DNA of 64,000 nucleotides from Pristionchus mayeri. Its lineage: Eukaryota > Nematoda > Chromadorea > Rhabditida > Neodiplogasteridae. Where the stretch lies: positions 30,423,469 to 30,487,468 of the forward strand of contig BTRK01000005.1 of NCBI GenBank assembly GCA_036245805.1. Reading direction: 5' to 3'. The notes beneath the pieces are model-generated. The model had not been told where the DNA came from. It ran no database searches and saw only the letters and a program-made list of their open reading frames with translations. A program made the translations under genes and the position numbers. This document shows positions 23,166 to 34,318 of the stretch, piece by piece; position 1 is the stretch's first letter, and the number at the start of each line of letters is the position of its first letter.

Positions 23166-25192
23166 ACCTCATGTACACATTCCGGAATTTTCGCAAGTGA
23201 TTCATCTCCATTCACTTATATTTCGGATTTTAGAGATTCAATCCACATCCTTGACACGAGATCAATGATTATTCGATCATCACTGCAACTTGAGTGGGCA
23301 TCCTGTGAACTATTGATATCCCAAGTTCTCATTTCAGAGGATCTTACCAAATTCATTACGTTGCTGGTATTCTCAATGGGGAAATTTCAATGTGCGCTCT
23401 AAAGGGAGTCAATTACTTGCTGAGTGCGCATCTTCCAGAGCAATATGCGAAAGTAAGAATGTTAAGCATTTCCTTGTATTTTTTCAACTCGTCTCAGACA
23501 ACTATCGATGATGACTTCGAAATACTGGCAATAGACAACAACATGAAGGAGGTCTGAAAATGCTGTAGAAAGTTTTATTTACATAATATAAAATAATTTC
23601 ATTGATAATTCCATCATGAAAAATGTTATTCAGAATCGCTTCGAAAGGGAAGAGGCAAACCTTAATTTTGCAAATAAAGAGGAAGAGGTATTTCTATGAT
23701 TTCAAAAGGAAAAGGATATTTTTTCATGACTTTCAGCATCATTTAAACGACGCAGATTCTGCTGTGTATTCTTCAAGGTGATTTTTTTTTCATAAAATTT
23801 TAATCATGTATGTTCCAGATTTATAAACGATTTTGAAACAAAAGAAATCATCGGAAAGGGAAAATTTGGAATTGTGTTTTAAGTATTCGATAAAACGGAT
23901 AAAACGGAATACGCATTGAAGAGAATTTCCGTCAAACCAAAGTATGCTACGTTCAAATTATAATTCCACGCCAAATTAACCATTTCTGCTGATAACATAT
24001 ACTTAGTGAGGAGGAGACAGTGTTGAAAGAAGTTTGGATTATGGCGAAGTTAGATCATGCTGGGATCGTTCGATACCATAATGCATGGCCTGAGAAGCCT
24101 CCAGGGTTGTCGCAGGTAGAGAATGCTGAATATTTTCGAAATTTCATATTATTTAAAAAGGTGAATGCTGACGGAAATATTCTCAAGAACATCGGCGCTT
24201 CGCGCAGCCTTTACGTAATTTTTTTTTATTAGATAATTGTTATTTTTTAAATGTTGTTGCTTTAGTGAACACTATATCTAACGCATTTTGTACAAACACA
24301 TAATATTGCATGACTATTTCACTAAAAATGCATCTTCAAATGGCAAATCAATGCGCACATAATTTCGTTTCAGGAAATGGACTTCAAACACAATCCTACG
24401 TTCATCTATATTAAAATACAGGTACCTAATAATTACCCTTACAGAATAATTGCCCTATCTCAGCTTTGCAAGTCCTCACTTGCTGATTGGTTAGACGGAA
24501 ACAGAGAAGCTACTGCCCGTTCGCCTACTCGAATGAAATCATGGTTCAAGCAAATTGCATCCGCGGTAGAATACCTACATTCGTACAATAATCATGGATA
24601 CAAAGGCATAATTCATCGAGATTTGAAGGTCTGACCTAGATTTGTCATTCGAAATATTACGGATTGCCCTTTTCAGCCTGCCAATATTCTGATAGCAGAC
24701 GACGATTCGCTCAAGATATGTGATCTTGGGATATCGACTATTCGAGATGTCGGGGATGGGAGGACTTTGACGCTTCGGACAAGCACTGGCACGCCGATCT
24801 ACATGAGTCCGGAACAAGTACATATTACATAATTGAGTCTAAGACTCTGAAATTTTTTGAACACGGAATTCGCGGTGTATAGTTCGAAGACAGATGTCTT
24901 TGCTCTTGGTCTAATATTCATCGAGTTATGTGAATGGAAACCTACAGAAGATCTAAGAGAGGTGGGCATATACCAAAATATTATGTGCGTAATGGCACTT
25001 TAGCTCTTCAAACGCTGCCGTGCAGGAACTATGAAAGATCTAATCGTGGATGCGGAAACGGTTAGCTATCTGGATGGAATCGCGAACAATAATGAAACAT
25101 TTTAGACTAAATTCGCGGCGTTTCTCACTGAAGTAGACCCTGCCATTCGTCCCTCCTGCAGAGAGATTCTCGACCATGCATACATGGCATAA
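23166..25192 (+). pseudogene. PERK/PEK-like eIF2-alpha kinase, in-frame stop (left copy)
   Basis: Kinase-domain exons resemble the PEK (EIF2AK3) family, ER-resident kinases that phosphorylate eIF2-alpha. Motifs: glycine loop IIGKGKFGIVF, lysine motif YALKRIS, IMAKLDHAGIVRYHNAW (very PERK-like), FIYIKIQLCKSSLADWL, catalytic HRDLKPANIL, a DLG in place of DFG, TGTPIYMSPEQ and TDVFALGLIFIEL. The gene ends at TAA 25190-25192 after EVDPAIRPSCREIL. Upstream exons (about 23166-23560) look like part of a luminal beta-propeller but could not all be joined in phase. TAA interrupts the glycine loop directly after GIVF (about 23879), and the acceptor before the TDVFALGL exon is not canonical. A pseudogene is likeliest; a diverged but expressed gene with altered splicing is possible. 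Confidence 0.7.
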
Positions 25193-25619
25193 GAAAAATA
25201 TCTTCGATTGTCTCAGCTACTCATCTTATTCAATTCATCGCAAGGCTTCGGAATAAACTTAATTAAACAATCTTTGCGTTTCAAACTTTGAGCATGTATG
25301 ATATATTTAAGAATTTTATTGAAATAGTGATCCACATTTCTTCTTTTCCATTCATTTCATCAAGCAAATCAATTTTTATCCGCTCATCTTATTTCTACCA
25401 TTGCAAGAGGATTGCCAGGCAGTGCTTCTTCATTGGGTAAATGCGAATCAACGTTTACTGCACAAATATTGTAAAATTTACTTTGGAACACCCAGTGGCC
25501 TAGCTCGTTCACCTCCTACGACTTTATAGGGGATGAGAGGATGGATGTTTCTACTCTCTCATCCCATAAGCTGAGGAGGCGATCAGCTCAGTCACTCAGT
25601 CTTCTGTTCTTCCACAGTC

Positions 25620-26676
25620 ATGCCTTCAGTCAAAGTAAGTGAATTGTTATTATTTTTATTAATTTAGCATTTTTAATATTCTTGTATCACTTTTAATTCA
25701 AATAAACAGATGAAGACTGCTCCCTCTGCTCCTCCCGAGTCTCCCGACGTCTCCCTCACCATCGAAGACAAATCAAGTATCGATGGAAAGAAAAAAAAGT
25801 CAACGAAGAAGAGACTGGCAATCGTCGGAGGAGTCATTCTGACAGCCATCGTCCTTACAATAATCGTGCTTTCTGCAATTGCACTTGGAGGAAAAGGTAC
25901 GAGTAACATCATTTCAATGAAGGCATTGTAACTTTTGAATGCTCGTCCAATTCAATCTCTAAACAAGTTCGATTTGCAGATGACTCAGTCAAGATCGAGG
26001 TTCTCCCAACTGGCCTTGGCTTATATCCCATCAATGCAACGATCGGGAAGGTGGCGGGAACCGACCTCTACATCCAATTCTCCCTCAAGGTAATGCACAG
26101 ATATCAGCTGCACTAAACATGGGATAACACAATCCTTTGTTCAATGGAACTAAGAAGATTCGCATTTTTCATACCGTACTAACTGTTCCTTTCCAGGTGA
26201 CCGCACAGTTTTACCACCCTGGTCATAGGCTTAAATTGGAGTCTTTCGAGGTGATTATTTGTCTCTTTTTTATCCAAAACACTCCAATGTTCAACGTAGT
26301 TAATTCGTTTTAGGCAACTGTATTCAACGGAGATACGAAGTCGGGCACGATTTCGATGGTGATGGCTGATCCCGAAGCTGACCCTGCTCTCGTCCAGAAA
26401 GGATCCCTCACCATCGTTACTTTCACCGTGCCTATTTCGATGCACAGAGGAGATGACGGGTAGGAACTTCAGGGACATTGACAAAACCAAGATTACATCC
26501 ATTGCAGGTTCACCGAATGCTCTTCGTCCCAGTTTTCTCTTCCTCTTCACTTCGAATACTTGATCACCTATACCACTTACCTCCCTGGGAAAATGGGCGT
26601 TTGGGATCAATCGACGCTCACTGAGACTCTCTCAGTTGCATGTGAACTTGACCGAGCTAAGATCATCTCACATTAA
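25620..26676 (+). CDS. type II membrane protein, unknown family (left copy)
   Basis: Six exons in exact phase (25620-25634, 25710-25896, 25980-26089, 26197-26250, 26314-26459, 26508-26676) give 226 residues. A Lys-rich cytoplasmic stretch (KKKKSTKKR) precedes one strong membrane helix (LAIVGGVILTAIVLTIIVL) at about residues 42-62. The outer part is probably beta-rich (LYIQFSLKVTAQFYHPGHRL, GSLTIVTFTVPISMHRGDDG) and holds Cys residues near the end. It is a paralogue of the minus-strand gene at 41808-42851, with matching exon phases. The topology predicts the C-terminus outside the cell or in the lumen. I do not recognise a named domain; a late-embryogenesis-like or cell-surface fold is only a guess. 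Confidence 0.75.
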
Positions 26677-27247
26677 CCGAATTGAAGTATCCCTACAGTT
26701 ATACCCCCCAGTTCCTATTGTTTTATATTCAATATTTTTTTCATTCGAATTGATCATCGAAGCACGTAATTACATACTGCGGCAGAAAAAAATGAGACAG
26801 CAATCAAGTTCGACCTTCATCTTTATATTGTGTCACGTCTTTCTCTTCTTTGCAAGTCTCATCAATTGACAAGTGTTCGAAGTAAAAGAAAAAAGGCTCT
26901 AGTACAAGTAAATGTATGAGTGAAGTTTTTATATTTATCACCGTCAATCAACTTGTTCTGCTATTATTCATTGTTTGTAGTTATCATTATTCGAGAAATC
27001 GTTAACAATCTGCTCATTCCATGATAAATCCATAATATAATTATTGTCCTTTACCGTATTGATAAATTGGACTCGACCTCGGTAAAGTGCTGCAACGTTT
27101 TTTTAAACATCATCATATGAGCTCAGGGCTTGAAAGTGAACGGAATATGGATCAATTTAGAAATTCAAATATTAAACTGATCTGTTTGTATCCCTCAGAA
27201 AATTGCAGATAAACATCGGAATTTAGTTTCTCCTTCATCACACACAT
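26677..27247. other. intergenic, convergent gene ends (left arm)
   Basis: Lies between the stop of the membrane-protein gene and the stop of the MSP-domain gene, which converge. No further coding sequence or motif seen. Confidence 0.5.
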
Positions 27248-28166
27248 TCAGGGGATGCACTCGATCTTGAGTCGTCTCCATCTCACGATCTCATTGCCTT
27301 CGAAGAACTCGAGGGAGAACTGAGCGTTTGTCTGTCCTCTGGGAAGGTTGGTCCACTCCATGGTAAAGAACGAGATCTGAAGGCAAACAATGTGGTGAAC
27401 GAAAATTAGCAGGTAATTCATAATCAATTAAGCATTTTCTCTTCAAATTATCGTTAGAGTTTAAAAAAAGTAATCGCTTTGCGTCTTCATTCCATACACT
27501 ATCTCACGTTCGAAAGAGTGCGCAGAATGATGAGAGCCTGCTATCGTTTCTCGAACTCTAAATACCATACTAAACTGAACGCGAATTAAAAAAAGAATAA
27601 CACTTCGAGCTCTGACCTTTCTCGATCTCTCATTTGAGTTTTTTCATCGTTTAGAGAAAGATCGAAAGAGCATTGTGAAAACGAGAGATCGAGAAGTTTT
27701 TGCTCAAATCATTTCGGAATGCCCTCACATATCGGAAGCAGTAAGGCTACCGTACCTCCCTCGCATATCGGAAGCAGTGAGGCTACCGTACCTCCCTCAC
27801 ATATCGGAAGCAGTAAGGCTACCGTACCTCCCTCACATATCGGAAGCAGTAAGGCTACCGTACCTCCCTCGCATATCGGAAGCAGTGAGGCTACCGTACC
27901 TCCCTCACATATCGGAAGCAGTAAGGCTACCGTACCTCCCTCACATATCGGAAGCAGTAAGGCTACCGTACCTCCATTCCGTTGATGAGGGAGAGGGTGA
28001 TGGTAACGTCCTTTTGCCATGGATTGAGAACTCCGGCGGCAGGCTCGACGACCATACCAGACATCTCAGTGGTCTTGAATGCAAATACGAGATGGCGAGA
28101 GGAGCAGTTGGTCAGCTGGAATGAGGTGGGTTGATGTGAAGCAGTGTTCAAAAATCTTTCTCTCTA

Positions 28167-28200
<34 letters not shown>

Positions 28201-28815
28201 TCTCTCTCTCCCTCTCTCTCTCTCTCTTTCTCCGGGTAGAGGAGAGGCGTAGCGGGTTTTAAAATTGGCCATCAGCCAACCCAACTGGAGAGCACGTGTT
28301 ATGCAAAAAAAGGCAGCGACTTTACACACCTTAAAATCGAAAGTTTTCTGCTTGAGATGATCGAAGACGATTGTCTCGGGCACGACACAAAGCTCACCGG
28401 GACGAGCTTTGGAATCCCTGCGGAAAGAACGACGATATTATCGAGTCTCCTCCCATTATTCTCATCTCTCACTCTCTAGATGATAATCAAGGACAGTCTA
28501 ATCGTCAGCACTCCCTTTTATTCAATATTTAAAATCAAGAGAAACAAAAATATTGACATACTAAATCTAGTTGGAAGGTACTTTTCAATATCAACTAACG
28601 GGTAAGCAGACTGAAAGTGCCTGTAGTTGACGCCTTTCTTCTCGTACGTTCTGAAGAAAAAAAAGCTGATGTCATTTTAGAAATAGCTCGCCGCGAAATG
28701 CAGAGGTGGAAAATGTATAATAAAATGGTGATAACCGTACCTCCAATAGTGCGGCTTGTGAGGACAGCCCTGGGTGATCGTTACAGTACATTTGGAATCG
28801 TCTCCCTCTTCACCT
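27248..28815 (-). CDS. MSP-domain protein, 5'-truncated (left copy, includes spacer exon)
   Basis: Exons on the minus strand: 28741-28815, about 28600-28650, 28330-28417, 27972-28115, 27248-27376, all in phase. The last three encode a major-sperm-protein domain (VPETIVFDH, LTNCSSRHLVFAFKTT, VVEPAAGVLNPWQKDVTI, MEWTNLPRGQ, RRLKIECIP, stop at 27248). The first exon lies wholly inside the palindrome spacer and encodes a Cys-containing segment (CTVTITQGCPHKPHYW). MSP domains are immunoglobulin-like folds used in sperm motility polymers and as docking modules. No start codon is visible: upstream of the spacer exon the sequence is the antisense of the opposite gene, so the 5' end was lost. The 36 bp minisatellite directly follows the exon 27972-28115 donor. 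Confidence 0.75.
27715..27971. repeat. 36 bp minisatellite, seven units
   Basis: Tandem 36 bp units (core CATATCGGAAGCAGT). On the minus strand each unit contains GAG/GTACGG, a copy of the real splice donor of the adjacent MSP exon. The right arm has three units instead of seven, accounting for the whole 144 bp length difference between the arms. Confidence 0.92.
28157..28233. repeat. CT/CA dinucleotide repeat (left arm)
   Basis: A run of TC units broken by a short CA stretch, inside an intron of the MSP gene. Its mirror is at 29324-29400. Confidence 0.9.
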
Positions 28816-28822
28816 CTGAATT
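28737..28822. other. palindrome spacer containing one unique exon
   Basis: The only unduplicated sequence of the palindrome, about 86 bp. On the minus strand it holds an acceptor (AATTCAG), a 75 nt exon in phase with the left MSP copy, and its donor (GGAG/GTACGG). The right copy therefore lacks this exon in the sense direction. Confidence 0.8.
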
Positions 28823-28907
28823 GGTTATCACCATTTTATTATACATTTTCCATTTCTGCATTTCGCGGCGAGCTATTTCTAAAATGACATCAGCTTTTTT
28901 TCTTCAG

Positions 28908-29357
28908 AACGTACGAGAAGAAAGGCGTTAACTACAGGCACTTTCAGTCTGCTTACCCGTTAGTTGATATTGAAAAGTACCTTCCAACTAGATTTTGTAT
29001 GCCAATATTTTTGTTTCTCTTGATTTTAAATATTGAATAAAAGGGAGTGCTGACGATTAGACTGTCCTTGATTATCATCTAGAGAGTGAGAGATGAGAAT
29101 AATGGGAGGAGACTCGATAATATCGTCGTTCTTTCCGCAGGGATTCCAAAGCTCGTCCCGGTGAGCTTTGTGTCGTGCCCGAGACAATCGTCTTCGATCA
29201 TCTCAAGCAGAAAACTTTCGATTTTAAGGTGTGTAAAGTCGCTGCCTTTTTTTGCATAACGCGTGCTCTCCAGTTGGGTTGGCTGATGGCCAATTTTAAA
29301 ACCCGCTACGCCTCTCCTCTACCCGGAGAAAGAGAGAGAGAGAGAGGGAGAGAGAGA

Positions 29358-29399
<42 letters not shown>

Positions 29400-30166
29400 A
29401 AGATTTTTGAACACTGCTTCACATCAACCCACCTCATTCCAGCTGACCAACTGCTCCTCTCGCCATCTCGTATTTGCATTCAAGACCACTGAGATGTCTG
29501 GTATGGTCGTCGAGCCTGCCGCCGGAGTTCTCAATCCATGGCAAAAGGACGTTACCATCACCCTCTCCCTCATCAACGGAATGGAGGTACGGTAGCCTTA
29601 CTGCTTCCGATATGTGAGGGAGGTACGGTAGCCTCACTGCTTCCGATATGCGAGGGAGGTACGGTAGCCTTACTGCTTCCGATATGTGAGGGCATTCCGA
29701 AATGATTTGAGCAAAAACTTCTCGATCTCTCGTTTTCACAATGCTCTTTCGATCTTTCTCTAAACGATGAAAAAACTCAAATGAGAGATCGAGAAAGGTC
29801 AGAGCTCGAAGTGTTATTCTTTTTTTAATTCGCGTTCAGTTTAGTATGGTATTTAGAGTTCGAGAAACGATAGCAGGCTCTCATCATTCTGCGCACTCTT
29901 TCGAACGTGAGATAGTGTATGGAATGAAGACGCAAAGCGATTACTTTTTTTAAACTCTAACGATAATTTGAAGAGAAAATGCTTAATTGATTATGAATTA
30001 CCTGCTAATTTTCGTTCACCACATTGTTTGCCTTCAGATCTCGTTCTTTACCATGGAGTGGACCAACCTTCCCAGAGGACAGACAAACGCTCAGTTCTCC
30101 CTCGAGTTCTTCGAAGGCAATGAGATCGTGAGATGGAGACGACTCAAGATCGAGTGCATCCCCTGA
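28908..30166 (+). CDS. MSP-domain protein, 5'-truncated (right copy)
   Basis: Exons 28908-28958, 29141-29228, 29443-29586 and 30038-30166 mirror the left copy and stay in phase to TGA at 30164-30166. The spacer exon present in the left copy is antisense here, so this copy starts within an intron and has no obvious first exon. An MSP-type fold is predicted from LTNCSSRHLVF to RRLKIECIP. Whether it is transcribed depends on a promoter in or across the palindrome centre. Confidence 0.7.
29324..29400. repeat. GA/GT dinucleotide repeat (right arm)
   Basis: Mirror of 28157-28233 in the matching intron of the right MSP copy. Confidence 0.9.
29587..29699. repeat. 36 bp minisatellite, three units
   Basis: Same unit as 27715-27971, reversed. 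It begins exactly at the donor of exon 29443-29586 (ATGGAG/GTACGG) and repeats that donor in each unit. Confidence 0.92.
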
Positions 30167-30737
30167 ATGTGTGTGATGAAGGAGAAACTAAATTCCGATG
30201 TTTATCTGCAATTTTCTGAGGGATACAAACAGATCAGTTTAATATTTGAATTTCTAAATTGATCCATATTCCGTTCACTTTCAAGCCCTGAGCTCATATG
30301 ATGATGTTTAAAAAAACGTTGCAGCACTTTACCGAGGTCGAGTCCAATTTATCAATACGGTAAAGGACAATAATTATATTATGGATTTATCATGGAATGA
30401 GCAGATTGTTAACGATTTCTCGAATAATGATAACTACAAACAATGAATAATAGCAGAACAAGTTGATTGACGGTGATAAATATAAAAACTTCACTCATAC
30501 ATTTACTTGTACTAGAGCCTTTTTTCTTTTACTTCGAACACTTGTCAATTGATGAGACTTGCAAAGAAGAGAAAGACGTGACACAATATAAAGATGAAGG
30601 TCGAACTTGATTGCTGTCTCATTTTTTTCTGCCGCAGTATGTAATTACGTGCTTCGATGATCAATTCGAATGAAAAAAATATTGAATATAAAACAATAGG
30701 AACTGGGGGGTATAACTGTAGGGATACTTCAATTCGG

Positions 30738-31794
30738 TTAATGTGAGATGATCTTAGCTCGGTCAAGTTCACATGCAACTGAGAGAGTCTCAGTGAGCGT
30801 CGATTGATCCCAAACGCCCATTTTCCCAGGGAGGTAAGTGGTATAGGTGATCAAGTATTCGAAGTGAAGAGGAAGAGAAAACTGGGACGAAGAGCATTCG
30901 GTGAACCTGCAATGGATGTAATCTTGGTTTTGTCAATGTCCCTGAAGTTCCTACCCGTCATCTCCTCTGTGCATCGAAATAGGCACGGTGAAAGTAACGA
31001 TGGTGAGGGATCCTTTCTGGACGAGAGCAGGGTCAGCTTCGGGATCAGCCATCACCATCGAAATCGTGCCCGACTTCGTATCTCCGTTGAATACAGTTGC
31101 CTAAAACGAATTAACTACGTTGAACATTGGAGTGTTTTGGATAAAAAAGAGACAAATAATCACCTCGAAAGACTCCAATTTAAGCCTATGACCAGGGTGG
31201 TAAAACTGTGCGGTCACCTGGAAAGGAACAGTTAGTACGGTATGAAAAATGCGAATCTTCTTAGTTCCATTGAACAAAGGATTGTGTTATCCCATGTTTA
31301 GTGCAGCTGATATCTGTGCATTACCTTGAGGGAGAATTGGATGTAGAGGTCGGTTCCCGCCACCTTCCCGATCGTTGCATTGATGGGATATAAGCCAAGG
31401 CCAGTTGGGAGAACCTCGATCTTGACTGAGTCATCTGCAAATCGAACTTGTTTAGAGATTGAATTGGACGAGCATTCAAAAGTTACAATGCCTTCATTGA
31501 AATGATGTTACTCGTACCTTTTCCTCCAAGTGCAATTGCAGAAAGCACGATTATTGTAAGGACGATGGCTGTCAGAATGACTCCTCCGACGATTGCCAGT
31601 CTCTTCTTCGTTGACTTTTTTTTCTTTCCATCGATACTTGATTTGTCTTCGATGGTGAGGGAGACGTCGGGAGACTCGGGAGGAGCAGAGGGAGCAGTCT
31701 TCATCTGTTTATTTGAATTAAAAGTGATACAAGAATATTAAAAATGCTAAATTAATAAAAATAATAACAATTCACTTACTTTGACTGAAGGCAT
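30738..31794 (-). CDS. type II membrane protein, unknown family (right copy)
   Basis: Mirror image of the gene at 25620-26676. The open frames that can be compared are identical at the protein level, including the KKKKSTKKR stretch, the single membrane helix and the GSLTIVTF strand. All splice sites are retained. It converges with the right MSP gene. Near identity means the two copies should give indistinguishable transcripts. Confidence 0.75.
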
Positions 31795-32221
31795 GACTGT
31801 GGAAGAACAGAAGACTGAGTGACTGAGCTGATCGCCTCCTCAGCTTATGGGATGAGAGAGTAGAAACATCCATCCTCTCATCCCCTATAAAGTCGTAGGA
31901 GGTGAACGAGCTAGGCCACTGGGTGTTCCAAAGTAAATTTTACAATATTTGTGCAGTAAACGTTGATTCGCATTTACCCAATGAAGAAGCACTGCCTGGC
32001 AATCCTCTTGCAATGGTAGAAATAAGATGAGCGGATAAAAATTGATTTGCTTGATGAAATGAATGGAAAAGAAGAAATGTGGATCACTATTTCAATAAAA
32101 TTCTTAAATATATCATACATGCTCAAAGTTTGAAACGCAAAGATTGTTTAATTAAGTTTATTCCGAAGCCTTGCGATGAATTGAATAAGATGAGTAGCTG
32201 AGACAATCGAAGATATTTTTC

Positions 32222-34248
32222 TTATGCCATGTATGCATGGTCGAGAATCTCTCTGCAGGAGGGACGAATGGCAGGGTCTACTTCAGTGAGAAACGCCGCG
32301 AATTTAGTCTAAAATGTTTCATTATTGTTCGCGATTCCATCCAGATAGCTAACCGTTTCCGCATCCACGATTAGATCTTTCATAGTTCCTGCACGGCAGC
32401 GTTTGAAGAGCTAAAGTGCCATTACGCACATAATATTTTGGTATATGCCCACCTCTCTTAGATCTTCTGTAGGTTTCCATTCACATAACTCGATGAATAT
32501 TAGACCAAGAGCAAAGACATCTGTCTTCGAACTATACACTGCGAATTCCGTGTTCAAAAAATTTCAGAGTCTTAGACTCAATTATGTAATATGTACTTGT
32601 TCCGGACTCATGTAGATCGGCGTGCCAGTGCTTGTCCGAAGCGTCAAAGTCCTCCCATCCCCGACATCTCGAATAGTCGATATCCCAAGATCACATATCT
32701 TGAGCGAATCGTCGTCTGCTATCAGAATATTGGCAGGCTGAAAAGGGCAATCCGTAATATTTCGAATGACAAATCTAGGTCAGACCTTCAAATCTCGATG
32801 AATTATGCCTTTGTATCCATGATTATTGTACGAATGTAGGTATTCTACCGCGGATGCAATTTGCTTGAACCATGATTTCATTCGAGTAGGCGAACGGGCA
32901 GTAGCTTCTCTGTTTCCGTCTAACCAATCAGCAAGTGAGGACTTGCAAAGCTGAGATAGGGCAATTATTCTGTAAGGGTAATTATTAGGTACCTGTATTT
33001 TAATATAGATGAACGTAGGATTGTGTTTGAAGTCCATTTCCTGAAACGAAATTATGTGCGCATTGATTTGCCATTTGAAGATGCATTTTTAGTGAAATAG
33101 TCATGCAATATTATGTGTTTGTACAAAATGCGTTAGATATAGTGTTCACTAAAGCAACAACATTTAAAAAATAACAATTATCTAATAAAAAAAATTTACG
33201 TAAAGGCTGCGCGAAGCGCCGATGTTCTTGAGAATATTTCCGTCAGCATTCACCTTTTTAAATAATATGAAATTTCGAAAATATTCAGCATTCTCTACCT
33301 GCGACAACCCTGGAGGCTTCTCAGGCCATGCATTATGGTATCGAACGATCCCAGCATGATCTAACTTCGCCATAATCCAAACTTCTTTCAACACTGTCTC
33401 CTCCTCACTAAGTATATGTTATCAGCAGAAATGGTTAATTTGGCGTGGAATTATAATTTGAACGTAGCATACTTTGGTTTGACGGAAATTCTCTTCAATG
33501 CGTATTCCGTTTTATCCGTTTTATCGAATACTTAAAACACAATTCCAAATTTTCCCTTTCCGATGATTTCTTTTGTTTCAAAATCGTTTATAAATCTGGA
33601 ACATACATGATTAAAATTTTATGAAAAAAAAATCACCTTGAAGAATACACAGCAGAATCTGCGTCGTTTAAATGATGCTGAAAGTCATGAAAAAATATCC
33701 TTTTCCTTTTGAAATCATAGAAATACCTCTTCCTCTTTATTTGCAAAATTAAGGTTTGCCTCTTCCCTTTCGAAGCGATTCTGAATAACATTTTTCATGA
33801 TGGAATTATCAATGAAATTATTTTATATTATGTAAATAAAACTTTCTACAGCATTTTCAGACCTCCTTCATGTTGTTGTCTATTGCCAGTATTTCGAAGT
33901 CATCATCGATAGTTGTCTGAGACGAGTTGAAAAAATACAAGGAAATGCTTAACATTCTTACTTTCGCATATTGCTCTGGAAGATGCGCACTCAGCAAGTA
34001 ATTGACTCCCTTTAGAGCGCACATTGAAATTTCCCCATTGAGAATACCAGCAACGTAATGAATTTGGTAAGATCCTCTGAAATGAGAACTTGGGATATCA
34101 ATAGTTCACAGGATGCCCACTCAAGTTGCAGTGATGATCGAATAATCATTGATCTCGTGTCAAGGATGTGGATTGAATCTCTAAAATCCGAAATATAAGT
34201 GAATGGAGATGAATCACTTGCGAAAATTCCGGAATGTGTACATGAGGT
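32222..34248 (-). pseudogene. PERK/PEK-like kinase (right copy), same in-frame stop
   Basis: Mirror of 23166-25192. It keeps HRDLKPANIL, DLG and YMSPEQ and carries the same TAA after GIVF in the glycine loop. Small differences from the left copy include a T/A change in an intron near 33192 and a G/A change near 32541. Because both copies share the stop, it arose before the duplication or was copied between arms by gene conversion. Confidence 0.65.
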
Positions 34249-34318
34249 CTGGAAATTCATAAATTTGCAGTGAAAAAAGTAACTTACCAGAGGATTTCTG
34301 AGCGAATCGAGTTACTCC

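Noticed and set aside
27675..28124. Plus-strand open frame with regular repeats, resembling a repeat protein or a CRISPR array
   Set aside because: It is antisense to an MSP exon. The repeats are contiguous 36 bp units without spacers, and the genome is eukaryotic.
28617..28931. 104-residue open frame across the palindrome centre
   Set aside because: It runs through both arms and the spacer in a frame with no motif. The minus strand of the spacer gives a well-phased MSP exon instead.
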